In this document: positions 16,006-23,502 of the stretch, piece after piece | Layout of the letters: every line of letters starts with the position of its first letter | How positions within the stretch are numbered: the first letter of the stretch is position 1 | Assembly: GCA_016790225.1 (NCBI GenBank) | Contig: JAEUOZ010000062.1 | Location: 1-25,690 of the forward strand | Length of the DNA: 25,690 nt | Direction: 5' to 3' | Source of the DNA: Rubrivivax sp. | Lineage (GTDB): Bacteria > Pseudomonadota > Gammaproteobacteria > Burkholderiales > Burkholderiaceae | Program-made: the position numbers and the translations under genes | The notes under the pieces: model-generated | What the model was told of the DNA's origin: nothing | Databases searched by the model: none | Seen by the model: only the letters and a program-made list of their open reading frames with translations

Positions 16006-16512
16006 ATGAGCGCCCCCCGCATGCGCCCTGCAGGCCCTGATCGTGCCGCTTGCGCGCCACGCAGCTCCGAGGCCCCGCTGGCCCTCGGCGCGCTGGACGA
16101 GATCGTCGGCTTTCACATCGCGCGGGCGGCCGTGTCGACCCTGGACGCCTTCGAGCGCCACCTGGGCACGCCCTTCGAGCTGCGCAAGGTGGAGTTCTCG
16201 CTGCTGATGCTGCTGCACGCGAACGCGGCGGTCTCGCCCAAACCCCTGGCGCGCACGCTGCGCGTGACGGCCCCCAAGCTGAGCCTGCTGCTTGATGGCC
16301 TGCAGGCCCGCGGCCTGCTGCAGCGCCGCCCCAACCCGCAGGACGGACGCTCCCAGCATCTGCAGCTGACCTTGACCGGCCGGCGCCTGGCCGAGCGCGC
16401 TGCCGATGCGGCGCGGACCATGGAAGCCGAGCTGCGCGCCCCGCTGAGCGCCGCCGAACACGCCATGCTCATCGAACTGCTGGCCAAGCTCGGCGCGCCT
16501 GGCCCCGGCTGA
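16006..16512 (+). CDS. MarR-family transcriptional regulator
   Basis: This 168-residue regulator has a winged helix-turn-helix at about residues 60-115. FELRKVEFSLLMLL is the family N-terminal helix, SPKPLARTLRVTAPKLSLLL the recognition region, and RRPNPQDGRSQHLQLTLTG the wing with the DxRSxxxxLT signature. An N-terminal extension of about 25 residues is low in complexity, so the ATG at 16021 is an alternative start. It ends the catabolic run beginning with the crotonase. MarR proteins such as CouR, FerR and HcaR repress hydroxycinnamate genes until the CoA thioester binds. The 18-bp repeats at 12091 and 12156 are candidate sites for it, which is inference. Confidence 0.88.
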   Translation: MSAPRMRPAGPDRAACAPRSSEAPLALGALDEIVGFHIARAAVSTLDAFERHLGTPFELRKVEFSLLMLLHANAAVSPKPLARTLRVTAPKLSLLLDGLQARGLLQRRPNPQDGRSQHLQLTLTGRRLAERAADAARTMEAELRAPLSAAEHAMLIELLAKLGAPGPG

Positions 16513-16527
16513 TGTTCAGCACCCCCG

Positions 16528-16565
16528 GCTCAGCTTGAGCAGGGACCGAACAGGCTTCGAGCCTG
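16528..16565. repeat. Two tandem short hairpins between convergent genes
   Basis: GCTCA-GCT-TGAGC (16528-16540) and CAGGCT-TCG-AGCCTG (16551-16565) are perfect small inverted repeats in the 82-bp gap between the MarR gene and the aminotransferase. No T-run follows either. They could be a bidirectional transcription end or a REP-like element; words such as TTCGAGCCTG and CCGAAGG resemble intergenic repeats common in Burkholderiales. Confidence 0.4.
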
Positions 16566-16594
16566 CCGAAGGCCCATGTCGAAACGCTCCGGCC

Positions 16595-17743
16595 TCAGGC
16601 GGCTGCCCGCTGCGCCGCGGCGATGCGATCCAAGGCCGCAGCCAGCCGGGCCACCGCGGCTTCGGGCGCGTGCAGCTTTTCCAGCCCGAACAGGCCGATG
16701 CGAAAGGTCTTGAAGTCCGCCGGCTCGTCGCACTGCAGCGGCACCCCCGCGGCGGTCTGCAGGCCTTCGGCGATGAAGGCGCGGGCTGACTGCAGGCCGG
16801 CGTCGTCCGTGTGGCTGACCACCACGCCCGGCGCCTGGAAGCCCGCTGCCGCCACCGGGCGGAAACCCCGCGATTCCAGCATCGCGCGCACCTGGCGGCC
16901 CAGTTCCCACTGCTCCTGACGCAGGCGCTCGAAGCCATAGGCCTCGGTTTCCAGCATCACGTCCCGCGTGACCGTCAGTGCATCGGTGGGCATCGTCGTG
17001 TGGTAGAGGTGCCCGCCGGCTTCGTAGGTCTCCATCACCTGCAGCCACTTCTTCAGATCGCAGGCAAAGCTGGAACTGCTCGTGCCGTCGATGGCGGCGC
17101 GGGCGCGCTCGCTCAGCATCACGAAGGCGCAGCAGGGCGATCCGCTCCAGCCCTTCTGCGGTGCGCTCACCAGCACATCCACGCCCGTGGCCTGCAGATC
17201 GACCCAGAGCGCGCCGGAGGCGATGCAGTCCAGCACGAACAAACCACCCACCTCATGCACAGCCTCGGCCACGGCCTGGAGGTAGTCATCGGGCAGCAGC
17301 ATGCCGGCGGAGGTCTCCACATGCGGCGCAAACACCACCGCGGGCCGCTGCTCGCGGATCGTGGCCACCACCTCGTCGATCGGCGCGGGCACCCAGGGCG
17401 GCTGGCGGCCGGGGCCGGCCGGACGCGCCTTGAGCACGGTCTCGGCCGCGGGAATACGGCCCATCTCGAAGATCTGCGTCCAGCGGTAGCTGAACCAGCC
17501 GTTGCGGATGACCAGCACGCGCTGGTTGCCGGCAAACTGCCGCGCCACCGCTTCCATGCCATAGCTGCCGCTGCCCGGCACGACGATCGCCGAGCGCGCG
17601 CCGTAGACCTGCTTGAGCACGCGCGAGATGTCCCGCATCACCCCCTGGAAGCGCTGGGACATGTGGTTGAGGGCTCGGTCGGTATACACCACCGAGTACT
17701 CGAGCAGGCCATCGGGATCGACCTGGGGCAGCAGTCCGGGCAT
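16595..17743 (-). CDS. Class V aminotransferase (alanine–glyoxylate-type, PLP-dependent)
   Basis: A 382-residue fold-type I PLP enzyme. The cofactor-binding elements are the VPGSGSYGMEA loop at about 55-65, APHVETSAGML at about 139-149, D172 in FVLDCIASGA, and the Schiff-base K197 in SAPQKGWSG. This arrangement is typical of alanine/serine–glyoxylate and 2-aminoethylphosphonate–pyruvate aminotransferases. The ATG at 17743 is preceded by a purine-rich stretch and starts exactly where the family N-terminus begins; the open frame upstream is a shadow of the permease. It diverges from an AEC permease with a 147-bp region between. The partner substrates cannot be decided from sequence. Confidence 0.87.
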   Translation of the reverse strand: MPGLLPQVDPDGLLEYSVVYTDRALNHMSQRFQGVMRDISRVLKQVYGARSAIVVPGSGSYGMEAVARQFAGNQRVLVIRNGWFSYRWTQIFEMGRIPAAETVLKARPAGPGRQPPWVPAPIDEVVATIREQRPAVVFAPHVETSAGMLLPDDYLQAVAEAVHEVGGLFVLDCIASGALWVDLQATGVDVLVSAPQKGWSGSPCCAFVMLSERARAAIDGTSSSSFACDLKKWLQVMETYEAGGHLYHTTMPTDALTVTRDVMLETEAYGFERLRQEQWELGRQVRAMLESRGFRPVAAAGFQAPGVVVSHTDDAGLQSARAFIAEGLQTAAGVPLQCDEPADFKTFRIGLFGLEKLHAPEAAVARLAAALDRIAAAQRAAA

Positions 17744-17802
17744 GGGTCTTCTCTTCTTCAACGGATGGGAATCGACCTGCCAGCGTAGCACCGGCGCGCC
17801 GG

Positions 17803-17817
17803 GCCCGCATCGCGGGC
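17803..17817. repeat. Short perfect inverted repeat in a divergent intergenic region
   Basis: GCCCGC-ATC-GCGGGC lies between the aminotransferase and the AEC permease. It could be an operator, but such GC palindromes also arise by chance in GC-rich DNA. Confidence 0.25.
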
Positions 17818-17890
17818 ACCCCACAATCCGGGCCTGGGGGCTGCCCGGTCTGCGAGGCTCGCCCGCCCCCTGAGCCTGACCTGGGACGCC

Positions 17891-18841
17891 GTGCTCCACA
17901 TCCTGGCCATCACCACCCCGATCTACCTGATCGTCCTGCTGGGCTGGCTGGCCGTGCGGCACGGCTTCTTCGACAAGGCCGATCTGCGCGTGCTGGGGCG
18001 CTTTGTCGTGCAGTTCGCCTTGCCCGCGCTGCTGTTCAAGGCCCTGGCCAGCCGGCCCCTGCACGAGGTGCTGGACGCCGGCTACCTGCTGGCCGTGGCG
18101 CTGGGCTCGCTGGCCGTCTTCTCGGCCGTGTTCCTCTACTCGCGCTGGACCCTGGGCAAGCCCGCGGCGGTGGCCGCGATGAAGGGCATGGGATCGAGCT
18201 TCTCCAACACCGGCTACATCGGCTATCCGATCGCGCTGCAGTTCCTCGGGCCCGTGGCCGGTGTCGCGCTGGCGCTGAACATGCTCGTGGAAAACCTGCT
18301 GATGCTGCCGCTGGTGCTGACGCTCGCGGAATCGGCTGACGGCAGCGGCCGGCGCTGGTGGCAGGTGCTGGGCCAGACGCTGGCCGGCCTGCGCCGCAAC
18401 CCCATGGTGCTGGCGATCGTGCTGGGCTTCGGCGTGGCCTGGATCGAAGTGCCGCTGCCTGCGCCGCTGTGGAAGACCATCGACATGATGGCGCTGGCCT
18501 CCACCGCGGTCGCGCTGTTCGTCGTGGGCGGCACGCTCAGCGGCCTGTCCACCCGCGGCCTGGTGGGCGACGTCAGCCGCGTGGCGCTGGGCAAGCTGAT
18601 CGCGCACCCGATGGCCGTGTATGCGGCGCTCTGGCTCGTGCCGGCCACCACGCCGGAGCTGCGCACGCTGGCCGTGGTGATGGCCGCGATGCCCATGCTG
18701 GGCATCTATCCGATCCTGGCGCAGAAGTACGGCCTGGAAGGCCCCTGCGCGGCGGCGCTGCTGGGTACCACGGTCGCGTCCTTCATGACGCTCAGCGCCT
18801 GGCTCTGGCTGTTGGGCCACGGCATGCTGCCCTGGCCCTGA
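17891..18841 (+). CDS. AEC (auxin efflux carrier) family permease
   Basis: This 316-residue membrane protein has about ten transmembrane helices. The start, ILAITTPIYLIVLLGWLAV, and FVVQFALPALLFKALASRP are typical of the first helices in the family. GSSFSNTGYIGYPIALQFLG carries the conserved NxGxxGxP-like motif of the first half. The second half has FVVGGTLSGLS and MPMLGIYPILAQKYG. AEC carriers move malonate, malate or other organic acids. The start is a GTG at 17891. It is divergent from the class V aminotransferase, so a shared amino- or keto-acid pathway is possible. The gene ends 33 bp from the convergent fumarylacetoacetase. Confidence 0.88.
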   Translation: MLHILAITTPIYLIVLLGWLAVRHGFFDKADLRVLGRFVVQFALPALLFKALASRPLHEVLDAGYLLAVALGSLAVFSAVFLYSRWTLGKPAAVAAMKGMGSSFSNTGYIGYPIALQFLGPVAGVALALNMLVENLLMLPLVLTLAESADGSGRRWWQVLGQTLAGLRRNPMVLAIVLGFGVAWIEVPLPAPLWKTIDMMALASTAVALFVVGGTLSGLSTRGLVGDVSRVALGKLIAHPMAVYAALWLVPATTPELRTLAVVMAAMPMLGIYPILAQKYGLEGPCAAALLGTTVASFMTLSAWLWLLGHGMLPWP

Positions 18842-18874
18842 GGGCATGTGAAGCGCTGAGACCCGGGGCGCCGC

Positions 18875-20209
18875 TCAGACGCCCCCAGTGGGCGGCCAGG
18901 GGATCGCGCCTTCCACGGTGCCCACGCAGCTGCCCAGGCCGATGCGCCGTGCGCCCTTGCGCTCGCACCAGCCGCGCAGGATGACGCGGTCGCCGTCCAG
19001 CAGGAAGCTGCGCGTCTCGCCGCCCGGCAGGATCAGCGGCTGCCAGCCGCCGGCGCTGAGCTCCAGCAGCGAGCCGCCCTGCTCCGGCCGCGCGCCGGAC
19101 AGGGTGCCCGTGCCCAGCAGATCGCCCGGCTGCAGGTTGCAGCCGTTGACCGTGTGGTGCGCCAGCAGTTGCGCGATCGTCCAGTGCGCGTCCTTGAAGT
19201 TGCTGTGCGACAAGCGCACCGGATCCTGGCCGCGGTCTCGCATGGCCGTGCTCTGCAGCAGCACCTCCAGGTGCATGTCCACATGGCCGCCTTCGCGGTT
19301 GTCCTGGGAATCCAGGTAGGGCAAGGGCTGCGGCAGGGCCGCATCGCGCGCGAAAGGCACGCGAAAGGGCTCCAGCGCCTCGCGCGTGACCACCCAGGGC
19401 GAGAGCGTGGTGGCAAAGCTCTTGGCCAGGAAGGGCCCCAGCGGCTGGTATTCCCAGGCCTGCACGTCGCGCGCCGACCAGTCGTTCATCAGCACCAGGC
19501 CGAACCAGTCTTCCTCGGCCTGCGCCATGGTCTTGGGCTCGCCCAGCTCGTTGCCCACGCCCACCAGGATGCCCAGCTCCAGCTCGTAATCGAGCCGACG
19601 GCTCGGCCCGAAGACCGGCACCTCCTGCTCCGGCAGCTTGTACTGGCCATTGGGCCGCCGCACCGGGCCACCGCTGACGCGCAAGGACGACGCACGGCCG
19701 TGATAGCCGATGGGCACCCAGTGGTAGTTGGGCAGCAGCGGGGTGTCGGGCCGGAAGAGCTTGCCCACCGTGGTGGCATGGTGCACACCGGCAAAGAAGT
19801 CGGTGTAGTCGCCGATCGTGCAGGGCAGTGCCATCTGCGCCTGGGCCTGCGGCACCAGGCACAGCTCCAGGAAGGGGCCCTGGTCGCTGTGTTCCGCCAG
19901 CGCCGCCGACAGCGCCGCGCGCAAGGCCCGCCGCGGCCGCGCGCCCAGGGCCATGAAGGCGTTCAGATCACCCGCCGCCAGGGGCTCCAGCCAGACCGAG
20001 ACGCGCGAAGGCCAGGGGCAGAGTTCAGCGGCGAGCTTGAGATCGAGCACCTGATCGCCGATGGCCACGCCAATGCGCCAGGGCTCGCTGCCGTGCGTGC
20101 GAAAACGGCCGAAAGGCAGGTTCTGGATCGGAAAGTCGGTGCCCGCCTCGTTGGCCGATTCGACCCAGCTGCGCAGCGAGGGATCGTGCGTGGAATCAGG
20201 ACCCCGCAT
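18875..20209 (-). CDS. fahA: Fumarylacetoacetase
   Basis: The 444-residue enzyme hydrolyses fumarylacetoacetate to fumarate and acetoacetate, the last step of tyrosine/homogentisate degradation. The small N-terminal domain carries FPIQNLPFGRF. The catalytic domain has DYTDFFAGVHHATTVGK (catalytic His region, about 120-136), PIGYHGRASS, ELELGILVGVGNELGEP and LMNDWSARDVQAWEYQPLG (metal-binding and active-site blocks), and LLGTGTLSG near the end. Full length and the two-domain form separate it from short acylpyruvase relatives. The ATG at 20209 fits the family N-terminus. It overlaps the DUF2783 stop by 14 bp and follows an FAD monooxygenase, forming a ring-degradation operon. Homogentisate dioxygenase is not in the window. 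Confidence 0.93.
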   Translation of the reverse strand: MRGPDSTHDPSLRSWVESANEAGTDFPIQNLPFGRFRTHGSEPWRIGVAIGDQVLDLKLAAELCPWPSRVSVWLEPLAAGDLNAFMALGARPRRALRAALSAALAEHSDQGPFLELCLVPQAQAQMALPCTIGDYTDFFAGVHHATTVGKLFRPDTPLLPNYHWVPIGYHGRASSLRVSGGPVRRPNGQYKLPEQEVPVFGPSRRLDYELELGILVGVGNELGEPKTMAQAEEDWFGLVLMNDWSARDVQAWEYQPLGPFLAKSFATTLSPWVVTREALEPFRVPFARDAALPQPLPYLDSQDNREGGHVDMHLEVLLQSTAMRDRGQDPVRLSHSNFKDAHWTIAQLLAHHTVNGCNLQPGDLLGTGTLSGARPEQGGSLLELSAGGWQPLILPGGETRSFLLDGDRVILRGWCERKGARRIGLGSCVGTVEGAIPWPPTGGV

Positions 20210-20480
20210 GCTGCCCTTCCGCCCCGCTGCCCACACCACCGTCGCCACCGGCGCCCACACCCTGGCGGGCCAGATCCAGCGCTTCCTTCAGCACGCGCAG
20301 ATCGCCGACATGGTTGGCCAGCAGCAGCACCAGGCGCGCGTTGAGCAGCTCGCTGGCCTCATCGCTGAGGCCCTGGTGCGCGGCAATCAGCATCTCGTAG
20401 AAATCATCGCCCGGGCTGTAGCCGTAGCGGCTGCGCACGCCCGGCGTGCCGAAGTGCGGCTGGATATTGAGGTGTTCCAC
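20196..20480 (-). CDS. DUF2783 domain protein
   Basis: A 94-residue protein. The middle, GDDFYEMLIAAHQGLSDEA and LLNARLVLLLANHVGDLRVL, is the DUF2783 core; the tail is Gly-rich and covers the start of the fumarylacetoacetase gene. The GTG at 20480 is chosen because GGGGAG sits seven bases upstream (20488-20493); earlier in-frame codons give a low-complexity Gly/Pro/Arg sequence. DUF2783 proteins are often found beside FAD monooxygenase and fumarylacetoacetase genes in Burkholderiales; their role is unknown. The helical acidic core suggests a small partner protein, perhaps for the monooxygenase. That is inference. Confidence 0.75.
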   Translation of the reverse strand: MEHLNIQPHFGTPGVRSRYGYSPGDDFYEMLIAAHQGLSDEASELLNARLVLLLANHVGDLRVLKEALDLARQGVGAGGDGGVGSGAEGQHAGS

Positions 20481-20651
20481 CTGCGGTCTCCCCCTTGTGC
20501 AAACTGCTTCCACCGGGTGCCCCTGTGGACCCGGCCCTCCCTGACCACCTGACACGCTGACCCCCTGGCGCCCGCGGCGCCGAAGGTTCACCCGGCTGCG
20601 GGCTGCCCGGCGGCCCAGGCGTCCTGCGGTCGCGGCCTGCGCCGCGACGCG
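20481..20651. other. 171-bp spacer in the ring-degradation operon
   Basis: No gene is supported between the monooxygenase and DUF2783. It is GC-rich, with the DUF2783 SD at one end and no clear terminator or promoter. Confidence 0.4.
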
Positions 20652-22403
20652 TCATCCGCCCTGCGCCGTGGCCCGGCCCAGCGCGGCTGTGACGGCTGCG
20701 TCATCCGGCACGCGCCAACGCGCGGCCACGTGCTGATCCGGACGCAGCAGCACCCCGCTGCCGAACTCAAGATCGTAACGCTGCTGCACCAGACCTTCAG
20801 TGTCTTCCAGCACCGTCCCTTCCCAGCCGTCGGACACCCTGGCGCCGGCCGGCACGATGCACAGGCTGTCCACCGGAATGCGGCCCGCCGCCAGACGCCG
20901 CAGCATCGCCTGCTGGGCGGGGGAGGGCCCGCTCTCGCAGAACAGCATCAGCACGAAGCGGTTGCCGGCATGATCCAGCAGCCAGCCGTTCTGAAGCGGC
21001 CGAACGCCTGCGTCGCCCGCTTCGGCCTGCCCGGCCCCGGACGCAGGGCCGGCGGGCCGCACCGGCGCATCGTCCATCGGGGCACCCGGAACCATCCAAC
21101 CCTTGAACTCATCGGTGTCCGGCGTGTTCAGCGGCGAGGCTTCGTAGATCGAGGGCACCGACAGGCGCCCGGAGTTCACCAGCGCCCGCCCGCCCGGCAC
21201 CTGCCGCGCCAGCGAGAGCACCGCCTGGCGCAGCAGCTGCGAGGCCCGGCTCTTGGGGGTGATGAAATCCGTCGAGCGCGTGGAATTCATGATGTTCTCG
21301 TCCGCTGCCGCCGCGCGCTCGGCGCTGTAGCTGTCCAGCAGGCGATCGGGCGCCAGACCGTCCTGCACCAGCTTGAGCTTCCACAGCAGGTTGTCCGTAT
21401 CCTGAAGTCCGGAGTTGGCGCCCCGTGCGCCGAAGGGCGAGACCTGGTGCGCCGCATCGCCGGCAAAGAAGACGCGCCCGGCGCGAAAGTCCTTCATGCG
21501 GCGGCACTGGAAGGTGTAGACGCTCACCCATTCCAGCTCGAAGCCGATGTGCTGGAAGCCCTGGCTGTCCAGCAGCGCGCGGATGCGCGGCTTCACGCGC
21601 TCGGGCTGCTTCTCGGCCTCGGGATCGGCCGCCCAGCCGAGCTGGAAGTCGATGCGCCAGACCTGATCGGCCTCGCGGTGCAGCAGCACGCTCTGGCCGC
21701 TGTGGAAGGGCGGATCGAACCAGAACCAGCGCTCGGTCCTGTCCTGCGCGAAGAGCTCGCCATCCAGCACCACGTCAGCGATCAGGAAACGATCCTGGAA
21801 GACCTTGCCCTCGATCTCCAGTCCCATCTGGCGGCGCAGCGGGCTGCGCGCACCGTCGGCCACGATCAGGTGATCACACTGCAGGCGGTAGGGGCCGTCG
21901 GCCGTCTCCACCTCGACCGTGACGCAGCCATCGTCCTGGCTCAGGCCCACCACCTTGTGCAGCCAGCGCAGATCAATCGATGGGAGCTGCTGCGCCCGCT
22001 CCACGAGGTACTGCTCCAGCCAGTACTGCTGCAGGTTCACCATGCCGGGGCGGCGGTGGCCGGGTTCGGGCAGCAGGTTGAAGCTGAAGACTTCGGTATC
22101 GCGGTGGAAGGTGCGGCCCACGTTCCAGGTGACGCCCTTGTCCACCACCGGCTGGCCCACGCCCAGGCGATCCAGCACTTCCAGCGCGCGCTTGGCGTAG
22201 CACAGGCCGCGCGAGCCGATGCTCACCGTATTGTCCTCGTCCAGCAGGATCACCGGCATGCCCAGCTGCGCCGCATCGATGGCCGCAGCCAGCCCGACCG
22301 GGCCCGCACCCACCACGATCAGCGGCACGCGCCGCAGGCCGCTGTGCTCCGCCGCCGGCGCGGGGCGGTAGGCATAACGCGGATACGCATAGGTGCTCAG
22401 CAT
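20652..22403 (-). CDS. FAD-dependent aromatic monooxygenase (PF01494, MhpA-like)
   Basis: This 583-residue class A flavin hydroxylase has the N-terminal FAD fingerprint VVGAGPVGLAAA (G32, G34, G37), the DG motif HLIVADGARSPLRRQMG, and the GD motif VFFAGDAAHQVSPFGARG near residues 310-327. A C-terminal thioredoxin-like domain of about 150 residues ends with FGSGVLLRPDQHVAARW, as in MhpA and phenol hydroxylases. It adds a hydroxyl group to a phenolic ring with NAD(P)H and oxygen. The ATG at 22403 has GGAGCGAG just upstream. It follows a metallo-beta-lactamase-fold gene by 90 bp and precedes DUF2783 and fumarylacetoacetase, so it probably prepares a substrate for the homogentisate-type route. 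The exact phenol is unknown. Confidence 0.88.
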   Translation of the reverse strand: MLSTYAYPRYAYRPAPAAEHSGLRRVPLIVVGAGPVGLAAAIDAAQLGMPVILLDEDNTVSIGSRGLCYAKRALEVLDRLGVGQPVVDKGVTWNVGRTFHRDTEVFSFNLLPEPGHRRPGMVNLQQYWLEQYLVERAQQLPSIDLRWLHKVVGLSQDDGCVTVEVETADGPYRLQCDHLIVADGARSPLRRQMGLEIEGKVFQDRFLIADVVLDGELFAQDRTERWFWFDPPFHSGQSVLLHREADQVWRIDFQLGWAADPEAEKQPERVKPRIRALLDSQGFQHIGFELEWVSVYTFQCRRMKDFRAGRVFFAGDAAHQVSPFGARGANSGLQDTDNLLWKLKLVQDGLAPDRLLDSYSAERAAAADENIMNSTRSTDFITPKSRASQLLRQAVLSLARQVPGGRALVNSGRLSVPSIYEASPLNTPDTDEFKGWMVPGAPMDDAPVRPAGPASGAGQAEAGDAGVRPLQNGWLLDHAGNRFVLMLFCESGPSPAQQAMLRRLAAGRIPVDSLCIVPAGARVSDGWEGTVLEDTEGLVQQRYDLEFGSGVLLRPDQHVAARWRVPDDAAVTAALGRATAQGG

Positions 22404-22493
22404 GGCTCGCTCCTCCAGGCATCGGCGGCGCCGGCCCGCCGCTGGCCAGCCGCGCGGGCCGGACAGCTGCCCGGCCTGCGTGCTCTCAGGCGC

Positions 22494-23456
22494 TCAGGTC
22501 TCCAGGGCCTTCCACATCTCGATGTCGCGCTCTGCTGTCCAGATGCGCGGATCGCGGTACTGGGTGGCCTCATCGTAGGCCCGCGTCACATCGAAGGGCA
22601 TGCAGTGGTCGAAGATGACCCAGTGGCCGTATTTCGGGCGCACCGCGGCCATGGTCTCCTGGTAGACGGTCTTCAGGTCGCGGCCCGCCGCGGCGCCGGC
22701 CTTGACGGCGGCAAAGACATCGCTGATGAAGGCGCGCGTACCCTGCAGCCCCGCCGCGACCTCGGCTTCGGTGCACAGCGCGGCACCGCGCCCGGGCACC
22801 AGCTGCGCCGGCTTCAGCGCGGCGATGTTGTCCAGCGTCTGCGGCCAGTCGCTGAAGTAGGCATCGCCCGCGTAGGGTGTGGCGTCGAACTCCACCAGAT
22901 CGCCGCTGAAGAGGATGCGCTCCTGCGGCAGCCAGACCACTGTGTCGCCCTTGGTGTGGCCGCGGCCCAGCTGGATCAGCTGCACCTCCAGCTGCCCCAG
23001 CCACAGGCGCAGCCGGCCGCTGAAGGTCATGGTGGGCCAGGTCAAGCCGGGAGGCACGCTTTCAACGGCACGGAAGAGCCTGGGGAAGCGGCCGATCTCG
23101 CTGGCCTTGTCCTGCTCGCCGCGCTCCTGGATGAGGCTCAGCGTGTCTTCGCTGGCCAGGATGTGTTCGGGCTGGTAGGCGCTGGCACCCAGCACGCGCA
23201 CCGCGTGGTAGTGGCTCAGCACCACGTACTTGATGGGCTTGTCGGTCACCTCGCGGATGCGGCGGATGACGTCCTGCGCCATCACCGGCGTGGCCTGGGT
23301 ATCGATGACCATCACCGCGTCGTCGCCGATCACGATGCCGGTATTCGGGTCGCCCTCGGCCGTGTAGGCGTAGGCGTGGTCCGACAGGCGCGTGAAGCTC
23401 ACGCGCTTCTCTTCGAGATCGGCCTGGCTGGCAAAGGCCTTGGTGGGCACGCTCAT
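22494..23456 (-). CDS. Metallo-beta-lactamase-fold protein with a degraded metal site
   Basis: The 320-residue protein has the MBL fold pattern (GIVIGDDAVMVIDTQAT; YVVLSHYHAVRVLGASAY; HTKGDTVVWLP; ILFSGDLVEF). The usual HxHxDH motif reads H82-Y-H84-A-V86-R87, so the Asp and third His are lost, and the late PGHG motif reads PGRG. H167, D171 and D186 remain. I recall HYHAVRVLGASAY in other proteobacterial homologues, which would make this a subfamily trait rather than a mutation. The ATG at 23456 has AGGAG eight bases upstream. It lies between a SapC gene and the FAD monooxygenase in the probable ring-degradation operon. It may bind one metal, use different ligands, or be non-hydrolytic. Confidence 0.82.
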   Translation of the reverse strand: MSVPTKAFASQADLEEKRVSFTRLSDHAYAYTAEGDPNTGIVIGDDAVMVIDTQATPVMAQDVIRRIREVTDKPIKYVVLSHYHAVRVLGASAYQPEHILASEDTLSLIQERGEQDKASEIGRFPRLFRAVESVPPGLTWPTMTFSGRLRLWLGQLEVQLIQLGRGHTKGDTVVWLPQERILFSGDLVEFDATPYAGDAYFSDWPQTLDNIAALKPAQLVPGRGAALCTEAEVAAGLQGTRAFISDVFAAVKAGAAAGRDLKTVYQETMAAVRPKYGHWVIFDHCMPFDVTRAYDEATQYRDPRIWTAERDIEMWKALET

Positions 23457-23502
23457 GCTCTGGTCTCCTGAAGATGGACTCTGGCGGTCCTCTGGGGTGC
23501 GC

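Noticed and set aside
17744..18847. In-frame N-terminal extension of the aminotransferase
   Set aside because: It runs antisense to the AEC permease and lacks family similarity; the ATG at 17743 fits the family N-terminus.
20730..23471. Very long plus-strand open frame (about 913 codons) opposite the FAD monooxygenase and MBL-fold genes
   Set aside because: It is the antisense of two clear conserved genes; the translation is His/Arg/Gly-rich with no domain, as expected for shadow frames in GC-rich DNA.
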